Below are positions 7,304 through 18,456 of a stretch of 26,883 nt of DNA, piece after piece. The stretch's first letter is position 1; each line of letters opens with the position of its first letter. The notes beneath the pieces were generated by a model, which saw only the letters and a program-made list of their open reading frames with translations, made no database searches and was not told the origin of the DNA. The position numbers and the translations under genes were made by a program. Source of the stretch: Acanthamoeba lenticulata (taxonomy: Eukaryota; Discosea; Longamoebia; Acanthamoebidae); contig NAVB01001670.1 in the NCBI GenBank assembly GCA_002179805.1, positions 1 to 26,883 of the forward strand. The letters are read 5' to 3'.

Positions 7304-9451
7304 ATGAGAGCGGGCTTCCGCCCAGCGTCTGCACACCATCAACCGAGTCACTGGAGGCGGACATGGCTTCTCCTTGGGTTCGCCCTGTGGTGCTTTGTGT
7401 TCGGCTACTTCTTGGGCGCCTCCAACAAGCCTTCGTATGACGTTGACTGGTCTTCAACTCGTGTCCTGACTCTGGCCGAGAGCTCTACGGATACCGACGA
7501 TACGGTGCCTGAGGTTAGGGGCTTTCCCTTGTGTGACGCACAACAGGAGAAGCAAGATGCTGTCAACATCTACAAGACCCTTCATCTCAAACTTCCGCCA
7601 AGCTTAAGAGACGAGTTCGAACAGTCCACCCTCAAAGTATTCCTTCAAACGCGAGATGCGCTCCGCAAAGGCATCGGCTCTGCCTCCCTTGCTCTGGCCT
7701 CGGTATGTGCACACTTGTTCTCAAAAGTGAAGTCCTACTTATTGGGGTGCACAGATGTATGAGTGGTGTGACCTAGAGAGCCAACGGAAGTTCTACCTCA
7801 ACATGCCTCCACCTATTGTAGGCTTCGAGACGATCTCGTTTGTCACCTTGCAGCAGCTGTGGTTTGAAGGTGCTTACTGCCCTTCGACCCTCTTGTGAGA
7901 ATCAATATCTCATTCGGCCTCTTTCGTTACAACAGGACTTCGAAGCCCGCATGTCAAGGCAGTACACTGCGCGGGATTTAACCATCACTGCGGCGGAGCC
8001 AACCGTATCAAGCTGACCTCGGATGTGCTGCTTCAGCAATTCGAGGAGGACTACATCCGACCCAAGTTTTACCCGTCTTTGCCTGAGGTGGGCGCCCTCA
8101 TCAAGGGCAACTCGTTCGCCGATATGGTGCGGGACGTGATGGTCTCCCAGAACTGGGACGAACTGATCCGCCTGAGCCGCGGCAACAACGTCGAGCCGCC
8201 GGAGATCGGCGTCATGTACGGAGGCCTGGTGACCAAGTACGGCTCCATCGTGTCGCCCTACCTGGCATTTCCCGGCTGGCCGGACGAGCCCAGGGAGGAC
8301 TGGCCAAAGTTTGTCAACGACTACATGGCGCCCAACACGGTTCGCTCTCTCTCCCCGTCCTCGCCTCCCCGCGCTGGCTTGCGCTGATCCACTCGCCCCA
8401 CCTCATGGCCATCGACAGACGGAGAAGTGGAAGGACGTAAAGGAGGTGTTCGTGATCACGCACCATCACCACGACATGTTCTGGCACTGGCTCATCAGCG
8501 AAGCTTACCGGTTGCTCGTAGTGCTGCCCTTTTTGCAAGCGCACCCGGACATCTTCATTCACATCGCTGCGGGCCCGGCCTGGGCCCAGAAGTACGAGTG
8601 GATGTTCAACATTCCTCGGTGGCGCTTCATCGCCTCCGAGAACGTGCGAGCCGACATCGTCTACACGCTCCAGAACATCGAGCGCTCCGAGGTGCCTTCG
8701 CTCGGCATGGCGCGGCTCATCCGCCAAGGTATGCTCGACCTGGAAGAGCTCCCAGAACACGAGCAGCGGAGTGTGCTCGCGCCTCCACGAGGAGCCGAGC
8801 CCCAGTTCCCGAATGACGAGGTTGTGGTCAACATCGTGTTCATCGTGCGCACCGACCCCTTTGGCGGGCGCATCATCGTCAACCACCGTGAGCTTCTCAA
8901 AGAGTTTGAGAAGCTGGGCAGCGCTTACGCTGCGAAGCTGGCCGAACGGTCTAGGACCGCCGGGCTGCCCCTCAAGAGCCTGCGGTTCGAGCTGGTGGAG
9001 CACTTTGGCAAGATGTCCATGGCCGAATCGCGCAGGCTCTTCTCTCGGGCTGATATCATCATCGGTCCGCATGGCGCCGGCTTCGCCCACCTCTACGCGG
9101 CCAGGCCTGGCACGCACGTGCTGGAGGTACCTGGATGCGCCAGTTTTCTTCTCGTGGTTGGTGTTCGCCTCTCATGCCTCTTCTCTGGCAGTTGTTTGCT
9201 GGACGGCACCTCAACATTTTCACAGCCGCTCGCCTCGGGCTGGGCTATCACGCCATCGTGTCCGAAACAACCGCTGAAGGTACAGATCTAGATCTTTCCC
9301 CGAGTCGTACAAGATCCCAGCCTCACCATTGCCACAATGGTGCTGTGCAGGCTTGGATGAGGGAGCCTTGTCCAAAAACTTCATTTCGAACATCCCGCAG
9401 CTGCTCCAGATCGTAGAGTCCATCCTCGACCAGCGCTTCTTCCCGTCGTGA
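7304..9451 (+). CDS. GT61-type glycosyltransferase (DUF563), Golgi type II membrane protein
   Basis: Six exons: 7304-7702, 7755-7869, 7936-8339, 8419-9126, 9192-9279 and 9351-9451, 604 residues, frame consistent at every junction. A short cytoplasmic tail (with HWRR) precedes a membrane anchor at about residues 21-38 (WLLLGFALWCFVFGYFLG), as in Golgi type II enzymes. The C-terminal half has the GT61 pattern: IVFIVRTDPFGGRIIVNH, a segment ending MSMAESRRLFSRADIIIGPH, then GPHGAGFAHL with His near 524, and HVLELFAGRHLN. GT61 members include plant xylosyl/arabinosyltransferases and EOGT-like O-GlcNAc transferases, so the donor sugar cannot be told. It probably glycosylates secreted or surface glycoproteins. 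Confidence 0.85.
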
Positions 9452-9567
9452 GCTGCTCTCGCTGCTTTTTGATTTTTAATTTATTTTGTACATGTCGGCA
9501 CAAAAGAAGATACTATTCTCGTTAAGAAAATATTTGTTATTTTCGTAACGATCACATCCTGGCAAGG

Positions 9568-12500
9568 ATGCCTCGCCGAGGAGCCCGCACCACAATTCCA
9601 CCGGCACATGAAGAATCAGATATGCAAGTAGAAGATGAGACCAATTCAGCTACCGACACTCGCGCTGGTACCCCCCTCTTGCAATTTTTTTAATTTAGCA
9701 TGACCCGCATTCTGCGCACTCACGCCATTACGGGGTGGGCACCGTACTTTGCTGTCCAGGCGAGAAGTTGAAGGTTGTGCTGCGCCTCTCGTCGGATGGC
9801 GGCGCCAGCAAGTGGACCGTCGGGGGCAGTCAAGAAGGGGACGAAGAGGAGCATCAACCCATGGACCATGACGAAGGGGAGGATGACGGCGAGTACGGCG
9901 AGCCGACAGAAGAGCACGCTGAAGAGGGTGGCGACGCCGAGGAAGACGAGGCAGGCCAGCAGTTCCCACAGGACGAGGACGGTGAGGCCATGGCTGAAGA
10001 GCGCAAGGATGAAGAAGAAGAGGAGGAAGAAGAAGGCGTGCAAGATGACGACACCGGCGACTATGACGCGCCCGAGGAGAAGGAAGACTACCACATCGTC
10101 GTGGCCAAGCGACCGCGCGCGTCGCTCATCGCGGAGAGTGAAGCCGCCGCCTTTGGCGATGATGACGATGACCAAGACGACGGAGCCAACGAGGACGAAG
10201 ACGACGACTACGCCCAGGGACGTCGCCGTGGCAAGCAGAAACGACGCAGCGCCGGCGCCGCGGCGGCGCCCAAGAAGCCCGCAGCCAGGACGGCCGCCAA
10301 CAAGAAGCAAAAGCCGCGCAAGAGCGCCGCAGACATCGCGGCCGCGACTGCGGCGGAGGAGGAGGCCAACGCGATCCCGCCCATTCGGATCAGCGCGCGC
10401 ATGATGTCCAAGCTGGCGCGCGACCGCACGGCCTCGCAGGCGCTCGCGGAGAAGGAAATCGAAGCGCAAGAGGCTGCCGAGATGGCGGCCATGAAGCAGG
10501 CGCGCAAGGGCCGCGCGCTGCAGCTTCAGCGCCAGCTCGAGGAGCTCGAGGAGCTCGCGCAGCAGAAGCACCTCGAGGGAAAGCGCGTGAAACAGAAGAA
10601 AACGAAGGCGAAAACGAAAAAGGGTAAAGCCAAGGCCGAAGAAGAGCCCGTCCAGGCCAAGCCTGCGGCTCGTGCCCGGGCGGTCAAGACCGGCAAGACA
10701 GCCCCGACGCCGTCGACCACAACGACGACGACGTCGTCATCATCGATCACCGCAACGCCCGAGCGGCCGCGGAGGCGCAGCGCGCAGACGGCGACGCTAG
10801 CGATGGCCGAGTGGGATGACGACGAAGAGGAGACTTTTGCATTTGGCGACGAGCCCGAGAGCGCGCCCGAGGCGCAGCAGCAGCTGCCGGCGCCGGTGGC
10901 GCGCCGCAAGGCCGCTCCGTCGACAGGAAAACGAAGAAAGAGCGAAGGCGGCGACGTCGCAGGGACAACAGCCGTAGCGGCCGTGGAAACGCCAAAGCCT
11001 GCGAAGGGCGAAGGCAAGCGAAAAGCGGCGACGACGGCGACCACAGCGAAGGCCAAGACACCGACGCCGGGCGCCGCGAAGGAGGCCAAGCAAAAGCAGC
11101 AGAAGGGCGTGAAGGGCAAGCGCAGCAAGAGCCTCCCAGGCGCCCTCCGTCGTGACGACTTTGTCGACGAAGACGATGGGGATGCGTCGGAACTGGACCC
11201 GGCCTTCCTCGAGCCCGACGATGAGCTCGACGACGAGCTCGATGACGAATTTGACGAGGAGCAGCGCCGGCCGCGCGGCGCCCAGCAGAGCCGGAAGCGT
11301 AAATCCCGAGGCGTGGCCGACAGCCCGCAGGTGGCCGCCGGAGCGGGCAGCCAACCGGAGGCCAAGCGGCGGCGAACACGATCAGCCACGCGAGCCGGCG
11401 AGGCTGCGGCCGATGCTGCTGCTGGTGGCGACCAACAGGCCCAAGCCGACGCGCCTGCAGGCACGCCCCTCCCGCGGGGCAAGAAGCGCGAGGTGAAGCT
11501 CACGCTGCACAAGGTCCTCACTTTGCTCCTCAACAAGTTCATCCGGTACGGGCTTCAGCGCAGCAATTGGCCGATTTTATTTTATTTTTTAATATAAAAT
11601 AATGTATAATATTATGAAATTAATACTCGAACGGCGGCCACACAGGAAGGACGCCTACGGGGTGTTTTACGATCCGGTGCCGGACGACGTGCCGGGCTAT
11701 TACGAGACCATCGAGCACCCGATGGCCTTTGCCAACATGAAGGAGAAGCTCGACGCCGGGCTCTACCAGTCGGCCGCCCAGTTCCAGGCCGACGTCAAGC
11801 TCATCTGCGACAACTGCGTGACCTTTAACCCGGAGGACAGCATGTACTACGAAGAGGCCGAGAAGCTGCGGTGCGGCGCCCCTCCCTGCCCCCGCCTCGT
11901 GTATCTGCAGCTCACACATATACACATGGCCACGCCGCACAGGGAGTACGCCGAGCAGGCCTACAAGACGTGGCTGCCCAAGATCGACCCAACGGCGGTC
12001 GACAAAAAGGGCGCCAGCAAGGAGGACGGAGAGGAGCACGAAGAGGACGAGGACGAGGAAGAGCGAGAGGCGGCGGCGCACAGCGGTAAGCGACCAGCAC
12101 AGGGCGCCAGGGCCGGTGAGCGCGGCCCAAGGACTCCGAGAGGCGCGGCGAAGACGATGGGTTCGAGTCCAGCTCTCACCGACGCGGCGGAGGCCAAGGC
12201 CGGCGAGAAGAGAACGCGACGGTCCACCAAGAAGGAGGCGGGCGTCGATGCGGCCGAGACCGCAGACGATGACGACGACAAGACAGAAGTCGGGACGCCG
12301 CGCAAGAGGCGCGAGCGCCGGTCGGTCAACAAGGAGGACCTGCTCGGCAGCGCGAGCGAGGTTGGCGGAAGCCGACGACGCGAACGCAAAACCCCCGAGG
12401 CCGGCCGCAAGGCCTCGCTCGGCAGCCAGGTGCCCGCTGGAGCGCCCCCAACGCCGACAGCCATCGAGGCCAAGGCCGGCGCAGGCGCGCCTACGCTCAC

Positions 12501-13620
12501 GCCGATGAGCCCCGACGGAGGCGCCGCGCAGCGCAAGCGGCCGCCGGGCCGGCCCCGAGGACCGCGACGCAAGAGCGAGGCCGGCCCGGCGGGAGGCACG
12601 ATGCCCGGCGCGGGTGCGGCAACGACGCCGTCCGGTGGCCACCCATCACCATCGGCGATGATGTCGCCAACGATGACGACGACGTCGGTCGGCACTGGCG
12701 CACTGGCTGGTGGCGCCATGCCGCCTCGTCCAGCCGCGGGGCACTACTCGACGACGTCGGAGCATCCGTCGATGGCGCCGCCGCACGCGATGAGCGGGCC
12801 CAAGCCAGTGACCCACAGCGCGCGCTACATGGCATGGCTGGCAGCGCGACAGCAGGCCCCGCAGCAACAACAGCACACCGCGTCCATCGGCCACCGGCCG
12901 GGCCCGGTCGTCGGCGTGGACGCCGCGCTCGCGCAACTATCACCATCGGAGCGCCCTCTGCTAGGCGTACGTTTTTCCGTCGACCCTCGCCATCTGACCT
13001 CATTCGCTGCGGCTGACATGGTGGCTGGCGTGCAGCGCTTCTTGCGGTCGCTGCGAGACGACGAGGCGAGCGAGTGGCCGGCGCTGCCGTCGGGCGGCGA
13101 ACAGGCGGCGCCCCACCCGTGGGAGGGCGTGCAGGGCGTGCTCGATGACAACGTGGAGCAGCTGACCCGCCTGTTGATGTCCCAGTACGAGGGAATCACC
13201 ATCGCCGACGTCGCTCGAGGTACGTCACTCATGAATTGCCGATACCCATGCATGAACATGATGAGGACCTTTCAATAACGCCTGTCACCAACAACAAACA
13301 CCACAGCGGCCTCTGTGTCGAGCGGGCTGACGGCGCTGGTGTCTCAGGTGCCTCCGCACCAGCTTCTGCCGTCTTCGCCGCAGGAGCGAGCCAAGGTCAT
13401 CACCCCGCTGTTGTCCTTGGCCGCCACCGGCCGAGCGCTCAACCCACTGGCCCCGCCCACTTCCTCGATGATGATGAACGGTCCGCCGCCAGGTCAACCG
13501 CAACACCACCACCCCCAGCACCACCAACAGGCCGCCGCCTACTACGCGCCTCCGCCGGTGGCCCATTTCCACTCGCAGCAACAGCACCACCAGCTCACGC
13601 TCCACGCGCAGCACGCGTGA
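9568..13620 (+). CDS. BRD7/9-like bromodomain protein with acidic, Lys/Ala-rich and AT-hook regions
   Basis: Five exons: 9568-9667, 9760-11545, 11646-11870, 11943-13219 and 13307-13620, 1233 residues, phases consistent. Order: a short N-terminal region; an acidic stretch (EEEEEEEGVQDDDTGDYD); a Lys/Ala-rich coiled coil (QLQRQLEELEELAQQK) with basic nuclear-signal clusters; a bromodomain across exons 2-4 (KDAYGVFYDPVPDDVPGYY, then LICDNCVTFNPED with the acetyl-lysine-contact Asn); a disordered region with an AT-hook (RPPGRPRGPRR); and a Gln/His/Pro-rich C-terminus. The bromodomain resembles BRD7/BRD9 of SWI/SNF complexes, so a chromatin-bound remodelling role is likely. A further frame-preserving intron at about 12969-13035 is possible (GTACGTTT...GTGCAG). 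Several long antisense frames are shadows of GC-rich codons. Confidence 0.82.
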
Positions 13621-13852
13621 TCTGGCTCCATTTCGCTGTTGAGCTGGCCCTCGAGCTCGTGGGAGTTTAATTGTGTCGCGCGTCGGGGTTGTGACCTGGT
13701 CGCACTGGTGATGTGGGCATCCCATCAACATTGTTATATTTTTTTTAATGTGCGAGAACACACTACCACTTGACATCGCCACCAACACTCGCACACATAC
13801 GGCACGTTCCACACTTCAACTACGCTCGTGCACGCCCCCACACGCATTGGCC

Positions 13853-14458
13853 ATGAGCTCCGACGGATCCACCACTACAACGAACACTGCCGCAGCCAAG
13901 CGTCGATTTCAGCTCCGCGAGTTCAAGGAGGCGAACGGCGACGAAGCACACTTTCGACGCTTGAACGAAAGATGGCTGTTTGATTACGGCTGGGGAATCG
14001 AAGCCAAGGACGCCAAGATCTTCGAGAAAGCCGTTGAGCTCATTCTGCAACCAGGGGGACGCATCTTTTTCGTCGAGGAGGAGCAGGAACACGCCGAGGG
14101 CGTGCTCAGTGCGGAGGCCGAAGCGAAAGGATCCAACGACAAGCCCGCTCTCGGGCCGCCTGTCGGTTGCTGCGCGCTACTGAAGTTGCCCGATCATGAG
14201 GGCAAGTCTACGATGGAGATTATTAAGCTTGGCGTGGACCCCTCCTCCCAAGGACGCGGCTATGGCCGTGTGTTGGTAGAGCATTGCATCAAGGAAGCGC
14301 GACAGATGGGCATTCAGCGCCTCTACCTCGAATCGAACAAGGTCTTGCTTCCAGCTCTGAAGCTCTATGAGTCAGTGGGGTTCCAGCATCTCCCACCCGA
14401 ACGCATCCCAAAGTCGGACTATGCCCGCGCTGATGTGTACATGGAGATGTATCTCTAA
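13853..14458 (+). CDS. GNAT-family N-acetyltransferase
   Basis: Single-exon gene, 201 residues from ATG 13853 (context GCCATGAGC). The acetyl-CoA binding motif A is plain: MEIIKLGVDPSSQGRGYGRV (Q-x-x-G-x-G type), followed by LVEHCIKEARQMG and the motif B region LYLESNKVLLPALKLYESVGF. The N-terminal part (FQLREFKEANGDEAHFRRLN) is typical of GNAT folds. The frame is open upstream to another ATG at 13748, which would add 35 Thr/Arg-rich residues that could be a targeting sequence; the downstream start is preferred for context. The substrate cannot be told. Confidence 0.88.
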   Translation: MSSDGSTTTTNTAAAKRRFQLREFKEANGDEAHFRRLNERWLFDYGWGIEAKDAKIFEKAVELILQPGGRIFFVEEEQEHAEGVLSAEAEAKGSNDKPALGPPVGCCALLKLPDHEGKSTMEIIKLGVDPSSQGRGYGRVLVEHCIKEARQMGIQRLYLESNKVLLPALKLYESVGFQHLPPERIPKSDYARADVYMEMYL

Positions 14459-14535
14459 ATTTTGCTTTTTATTCTCCAATTTTTATGAATAAAACAGAAA
14501 AGAAAATAATGCCATTTTTATATTTTGCATCAGCT

Positions 14536-15656
14536 ATGTCCACTTCGATCGATTTTAAGGCTCTTTACGAAGAGGCCAGAAGAGCTAAGCAACGGCCTGC
14601 TGTGCCAACCACAAAGGATGCGAGCGCGAGGGTGGCCCAGACAACTCTGCCTGCTCAACAAGAAGAGGAGCGCGGGTTTGAAGAGGAACAAGAGCACGAG
14701 TGCGTGCACCTTGGACCCGATGGATTTCTTGCTGTTGATGAGTTCGCCCCCTTCCGTGTGGGTGCTGGCATTGCTGCCGGGTGCTACTACCTGCCCAACT
14801 TCATCACTGAAGAGGAAGAACAGCGCCTCCTCGCCGCGGTACGCGTAGCAAACAGTACGTCGCGTTAGGTGCTGTTCTCGGCCTCATTGCCCTTCTCCAC
14901 TCGGCAGATCTACAGCGAGCCTGAGAACTGCTGGACTGTTCTTAAGCGTAGGCGACTACAGATGTGGGGTACGCCCTGGCGCCTTTATCCTCGTGCTTGG
15001 ATGTTCACTCACGGTGCGCAGCTCGGCCGTAACGGCAGGAGGCAAACCGTCGGCGGCAGGGATGGTACGAGAAGAGCTTCCCTCCTGGCTGGGCGAGCTC
15101 TCCTCGACACTCAAGGAAAGGAAAGTGTTCAAGAAGGACTTCAACCATGTCCTCATCAATGAGTACGAGCCCGGGCAGGGCATCATGGTACATCCAGTTC
15201 TCCACGCTCGTACTCTTGATACACGCCTGATGCATGGACGATGTTTTGTAGGCTCATGAAGACGGTCCCCTGTACATTCCACACGTCGCCATCCTCAGCC
15301 TTAACAGCTCAATCGTGATGGAGATTTACGAGAAGCCTTACGCGGACAAGAAGAAGCTCTTTTCTCTCTTCCTTGAACCTCGTACGCATCACTTTTCCCT
15401 CCTTCGTGTGTATGGCAACTGCTCAGCTAAGAGGGAATGGGTTTCAACAGGAAGCCTTTTGGTGTTTCGTGAAGACGTGTACAAGCGGCATCTGCACGCC
15501 ATAGAAGAACGGCTGGTCGACACGTTGGACGAAAGCGTAGCCAACCTTCACCTACTCAGCACACCAGATCGGCGCGGTGAAGTGGATCGCGAAGCCACGC
15601 GCGTCTCCCTCACCATCCGCATTGTGAGCAGGTTGCGAGGCCCGCCAGCGTCGTGA
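14536..15656 (+). CDS. ALKBH6-like Fe(II)/2-oxoglutarate dioxygenase
   Basis: Five exons: 14536-14838, 14908-14968, 15039-15187, 15252-15381 and 15451-15656, 282 residues. The ALKBH6 pattern is followed throughout: YYLPNFITEEEEQRLLAA, RRRLQMWGGKPSAAGM, LINEYEPGQGIMAHEDGPLY with the iron-binding His173/Asp175, a distal His in KRHLHAIEE, and 2-oxoglutarate-binding Arg in RVSLTIR near the C-terminus. AlkB homologues remove alkyl groups from nucleic acids oxidatively; the ALKBH6 branch is less well understood. An N-terminal region of about 50 residues rich in Glu/Gln is extra. The ATG lies only 77 bp after the GNAT stop. Confidence 0.9.
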
Positions 15657-15738
15657 AAAGAGGAGAGAAAAAAAGGCGGGAAAGAGTGGCTTGCTGTTTT
15701 GGCGCCAAACGACCGGGCAAGAAACCAACAAATCGAGG

Positions 15739-17044
15739 ATGGAAGGCGCAGGCGCAGATGATCCGTTCAATTCTTTGGTCAAATCGTTCACAGATCAAAT
15801 TGCTTTGCTCAAACAACTTTGCATGATGCGCTCCGCGGGTATATTCAACTGCGATGTATCCACCCCACTTGCTACTCACTCTTTCACGCTCAACAGATTC
15901 GCTAGACGCATGGCAGGGCGCCTTGCGTGACTTGGACGCTCGAATTACTCAAATAGAACGCCACAAGGCAGATCTACGAACCACAGCAAACAGAGAGCTG
16001 CGTTACGTGGCACAATCCAAGGTGGCCTTCCACCCTACAGGTTATTGGTTTAAGTTGACACTGACGCGACTAGTGCAGGAGCTCATAGAGCTGCTTAAGC
16101 AACAACAGGAACACACACTCAAGATGGAGGCCCAGCTGCCGCCTGACCTGCGACACGTGCGTGATCCTCCTTGGTATTGGCGTTTCCAGGATAATTGGTT
16201 AACTTGTACCACAGCCCAAGCCAAAGCCACAACAGCAGGCTGCTCCTCCGCCCAAGGCCAACGCTCAGGCCATGCAGCCACCAGCGGCGGCAGCGGCTAC
16301 AGTGAGCAAGCAAACCAGAGAAACAGGTTTGTCTCCCCGTAGTCAGCTCCAGTGTTCTCTCCTTATTTACCTTCTGGTCACGTCTGTTCAGTCTCGGCAC
16401 AGTCAGCGAGGAAGAGCGTTGGTGTGGGTCTCAAAAAGGCAGCGCCGCTCGAAGGCAGCACCAGCATGAACGGCTCCACCTCGGCCGATGCCGCTAAGCG
16501 CAAGAAGAAAGGCTACCAGATACCCGCCCTAGCGCCTGTCTCCAAGGAAGAGCTCAACGGCTGCCCAAGGTGCTACACGACGAGCAGCAGAGGGCCTTTT
16601 CGGTCTACTAACTTGCCCTAAACGCCACCAAAATCGCAGCTACGTGCGCGGGCGGCTCACGACGCAAAAGCTCAATGCGGCCATCGACGAGCTGTTGAGT
16701 ATCGTGCAAGAGAAGTACCGCATCCTATCCATGCCCTCCGCCAAGATGGGCACCGCGACCCGCCTTAAGCACCAGGTGGCGTGTGGCCTCTCTGATGATG
16801 CTGGTAGAGACGCCTACTTGTAGGACTGACGTTGGTGGTTTGGAATGGGGCGAATCTGCAGATCTACAACGAGCAACAGAAGGAGGTGGGCGAGGGCGTC
16901 GTCTTTTTCACGGAGGAGGACATCAAGACTGCGCAGCACATCAAGTTTGACGCGACGGGGAAGGCCATCCTGACCACGCTTCAGTCTCTCGGCCGGCTCA
17001 AGCTCGAGGGTGGCCGACACAAGAAATACGTCCTCGTTGGCTGA
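15739..17044 (+). CDS. SKA1: SKA1-like spindle and kinetochore-associated protein
   Basis: Seven exons: 15739-15838, 15897-16021, 16079-16156, 16215-16326, 16392-16569, 16640-16775 and 16862-17044, 303 residues, in phase at each junction. An N-terminal coiled coil (DLDARITQIERHKADLRTTA, then LIELLKQQQEHTLKMEAQL) corresponds to the SKA trimer core. A Pro/Gln/Ala-rich linker follows. The C-terminal winged-helix microtubule-binding domain is the diagnostic part: EELNGCPSYVRGRLTTQKLN, VQEKYRIL, FFTEEDIKTAQHIK and LGRLKLEGGRHKKYVLVG. Human SKA1 is 255 residues with the same order. The SKA complex couples kinetochores to microtubules, so this is a mitotic gene. The assignment rests on motif order and has not been aligned computationally. 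Confidence 0.82.
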
Positions 17045-17246
17045 CGGCCCTCTACGTAGAGCGACGCAGCGCGCCACCGGTCTGTACAAACAAAAACGCG
17101 GGAAAGGAAAACATGAACACATTTTCCTTTTCCTTTTTAAAGAAGTACCAGCAGCCGAAATTCGCGTGAAATGGAGTAGGCTTATAAAAAGCGTTCGGGG
17201 CCAAGCAGAAACCGAGCAAGAAGGTACCTTAGTCACCACACGAAAG

Positions 17247-18300
17247 ATGAGCACCAATCGTGCCGACCCCAAGGTACCTGAACCCCCTTTATCCAGTATG
17301 ATTGCCAGGAGAATGGTGGCAACAGGCAGTTCTTCCGCTAATTGATCCGATTTACACGGTGCCGTCGTGGCACAACAGGAGCCCGTCTACAAGTTGCTAC
17401 TCATTGGCGACATGTCTGTAGGCAAGAGCTGCCTGCTGCTGCGGTGCGGTCCTCTAAGTTGGTCGGCCCAGGCTGCTCAGCTAACCCGGCGTGCTCGTGC
17501 CACATAACACAAGATTCACCGAAGGCAAGTTCGAACAGGACATGATGGCAACTATGGGGATTGACTTTCGGCTCAAGCGGCTCGATGTACGCCCCCCCCC
17601 TCCCCTTCTGTGTTCGCCTGTCCTCCTTTCTCCCGCAGCCACACCAACCCATTTTCATCCTCATTTTCCACTGCAAGCACAGTTTGGAGACGAGCAGGTC
17701 CAGTACCAGATCTGGGACACGGCCGGGCAGGTGGGCTGTCCTTTTCCATGTGCGCATGCAGGATGATCCACGCAAGATGTGCTGATAGGCGTGCCGAACC
17801 ACAGGATCGGTATCGGGCCATCACCACAGCCTTCTACCGCGGCGCCCAGGGCGTGGCGGTTGTGTACGACACCACCAGCAAGAAGTCCTTCCGCTCCGTC
17901 CGCACCTGGTCCGCTCCCCGCCCACCACCTTCGTGGTCTGTCTAAGCACCTCTATTCACAACAAACGTAACGAACCAGGATGCGGAGCCTCGAGCAGCAC
18001 GCGCCGCGGGAGGTCAACAAGGTGCTGGTGGGCAACAAGTGCGACTTGGTCGACGAGCGCGAGGTGGACACGCAAGCCGGCCGAGACCTGGCCGACGAGT
18101 ACGGGATGGCCTTCTTCGAGACGTCGGCTCGAAGCGGCAGCGGAGTCGAGGCCTGCTTCATGCACCTCGCGCGGCAGGTCAAGCAGCGCATGACCGGCTC
18201 GCCTGACGCGGGCGAGGGCCAAATCGGCGGCCTCGTGGTCGTTGAGGACGGTGGCCGACAGCAACCCACTCCAACCCCACCTTGCAGCTGCTCCATCTGA
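17247..18300 (+). CDS. Rab-family small GTPase
   Basis: Six exons: 17247-17273, 17379-17443, 17514-17586, 17683-17730, 17805-17908 and 17979-18300, 212 residues. All G motifs are present: P-loop GDMSVGKS, switch I with [23 protein letters not shown] and ETSA. The text from [11 protein letters not shown] to [15 protein letters not shown] is typical of Rab1/8/10-like proteins of vesicle traffic. The second donor was chosen as CTGCG|GTGCGG: it gives [14 protein letters not shown] in frame, whereas the GT 5 bp downstream breaks it. Two oddities: Met and Ser at the positions of Ras Gly12/Gly13, and a C-terminus CSCSI in which the Cys-x-Cys pair is not terminal and no CaaX is formed, so prenylation is uncertain. 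Confidence 0.87.
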
Positions 18301-18456
18301 TCTGATCTGATCATGCTCATGAACCTCCATCATCGTCATCATCATCACCACCCTCATCGCCATCGGCTCATCGCCAGGTTCCTCGACCATGCTCGTGTGT
18401 TGTGTACATAGGATATACATCATCTTCAAGGGACGAAACCGTCATGACCTCCGTCA

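Noticed and set aside
8314..9117. Antisense 267-codon frame opposite the glycosyltransferase
   Set aside because: No recognisable motif; the sense exon carries GT61 motifs with consistent splicing.
10526..12642. Long antisense open frames within the bromodomain gene (338 and 340 codons)
   Set aside because: Low-complexity Ser/Ala/Arg/Leu translations opposite GC-rich codons; no domain. The sense strand has a clear bromodomain.
13236..13670. Independent gene at the end of the bromodomain gene
   Set aside because: The 13307-13620 sequence joins the preceding exon in phase; the other frame is a shadow.
17444..17513. Apparent frameshift in the Rab gene between LLLR and FTEG
   Set aside because: Resolved by using the upstream donor CTGCG|GTGCGG, which gives LLLRFTEG in frame with the usual Rab length.
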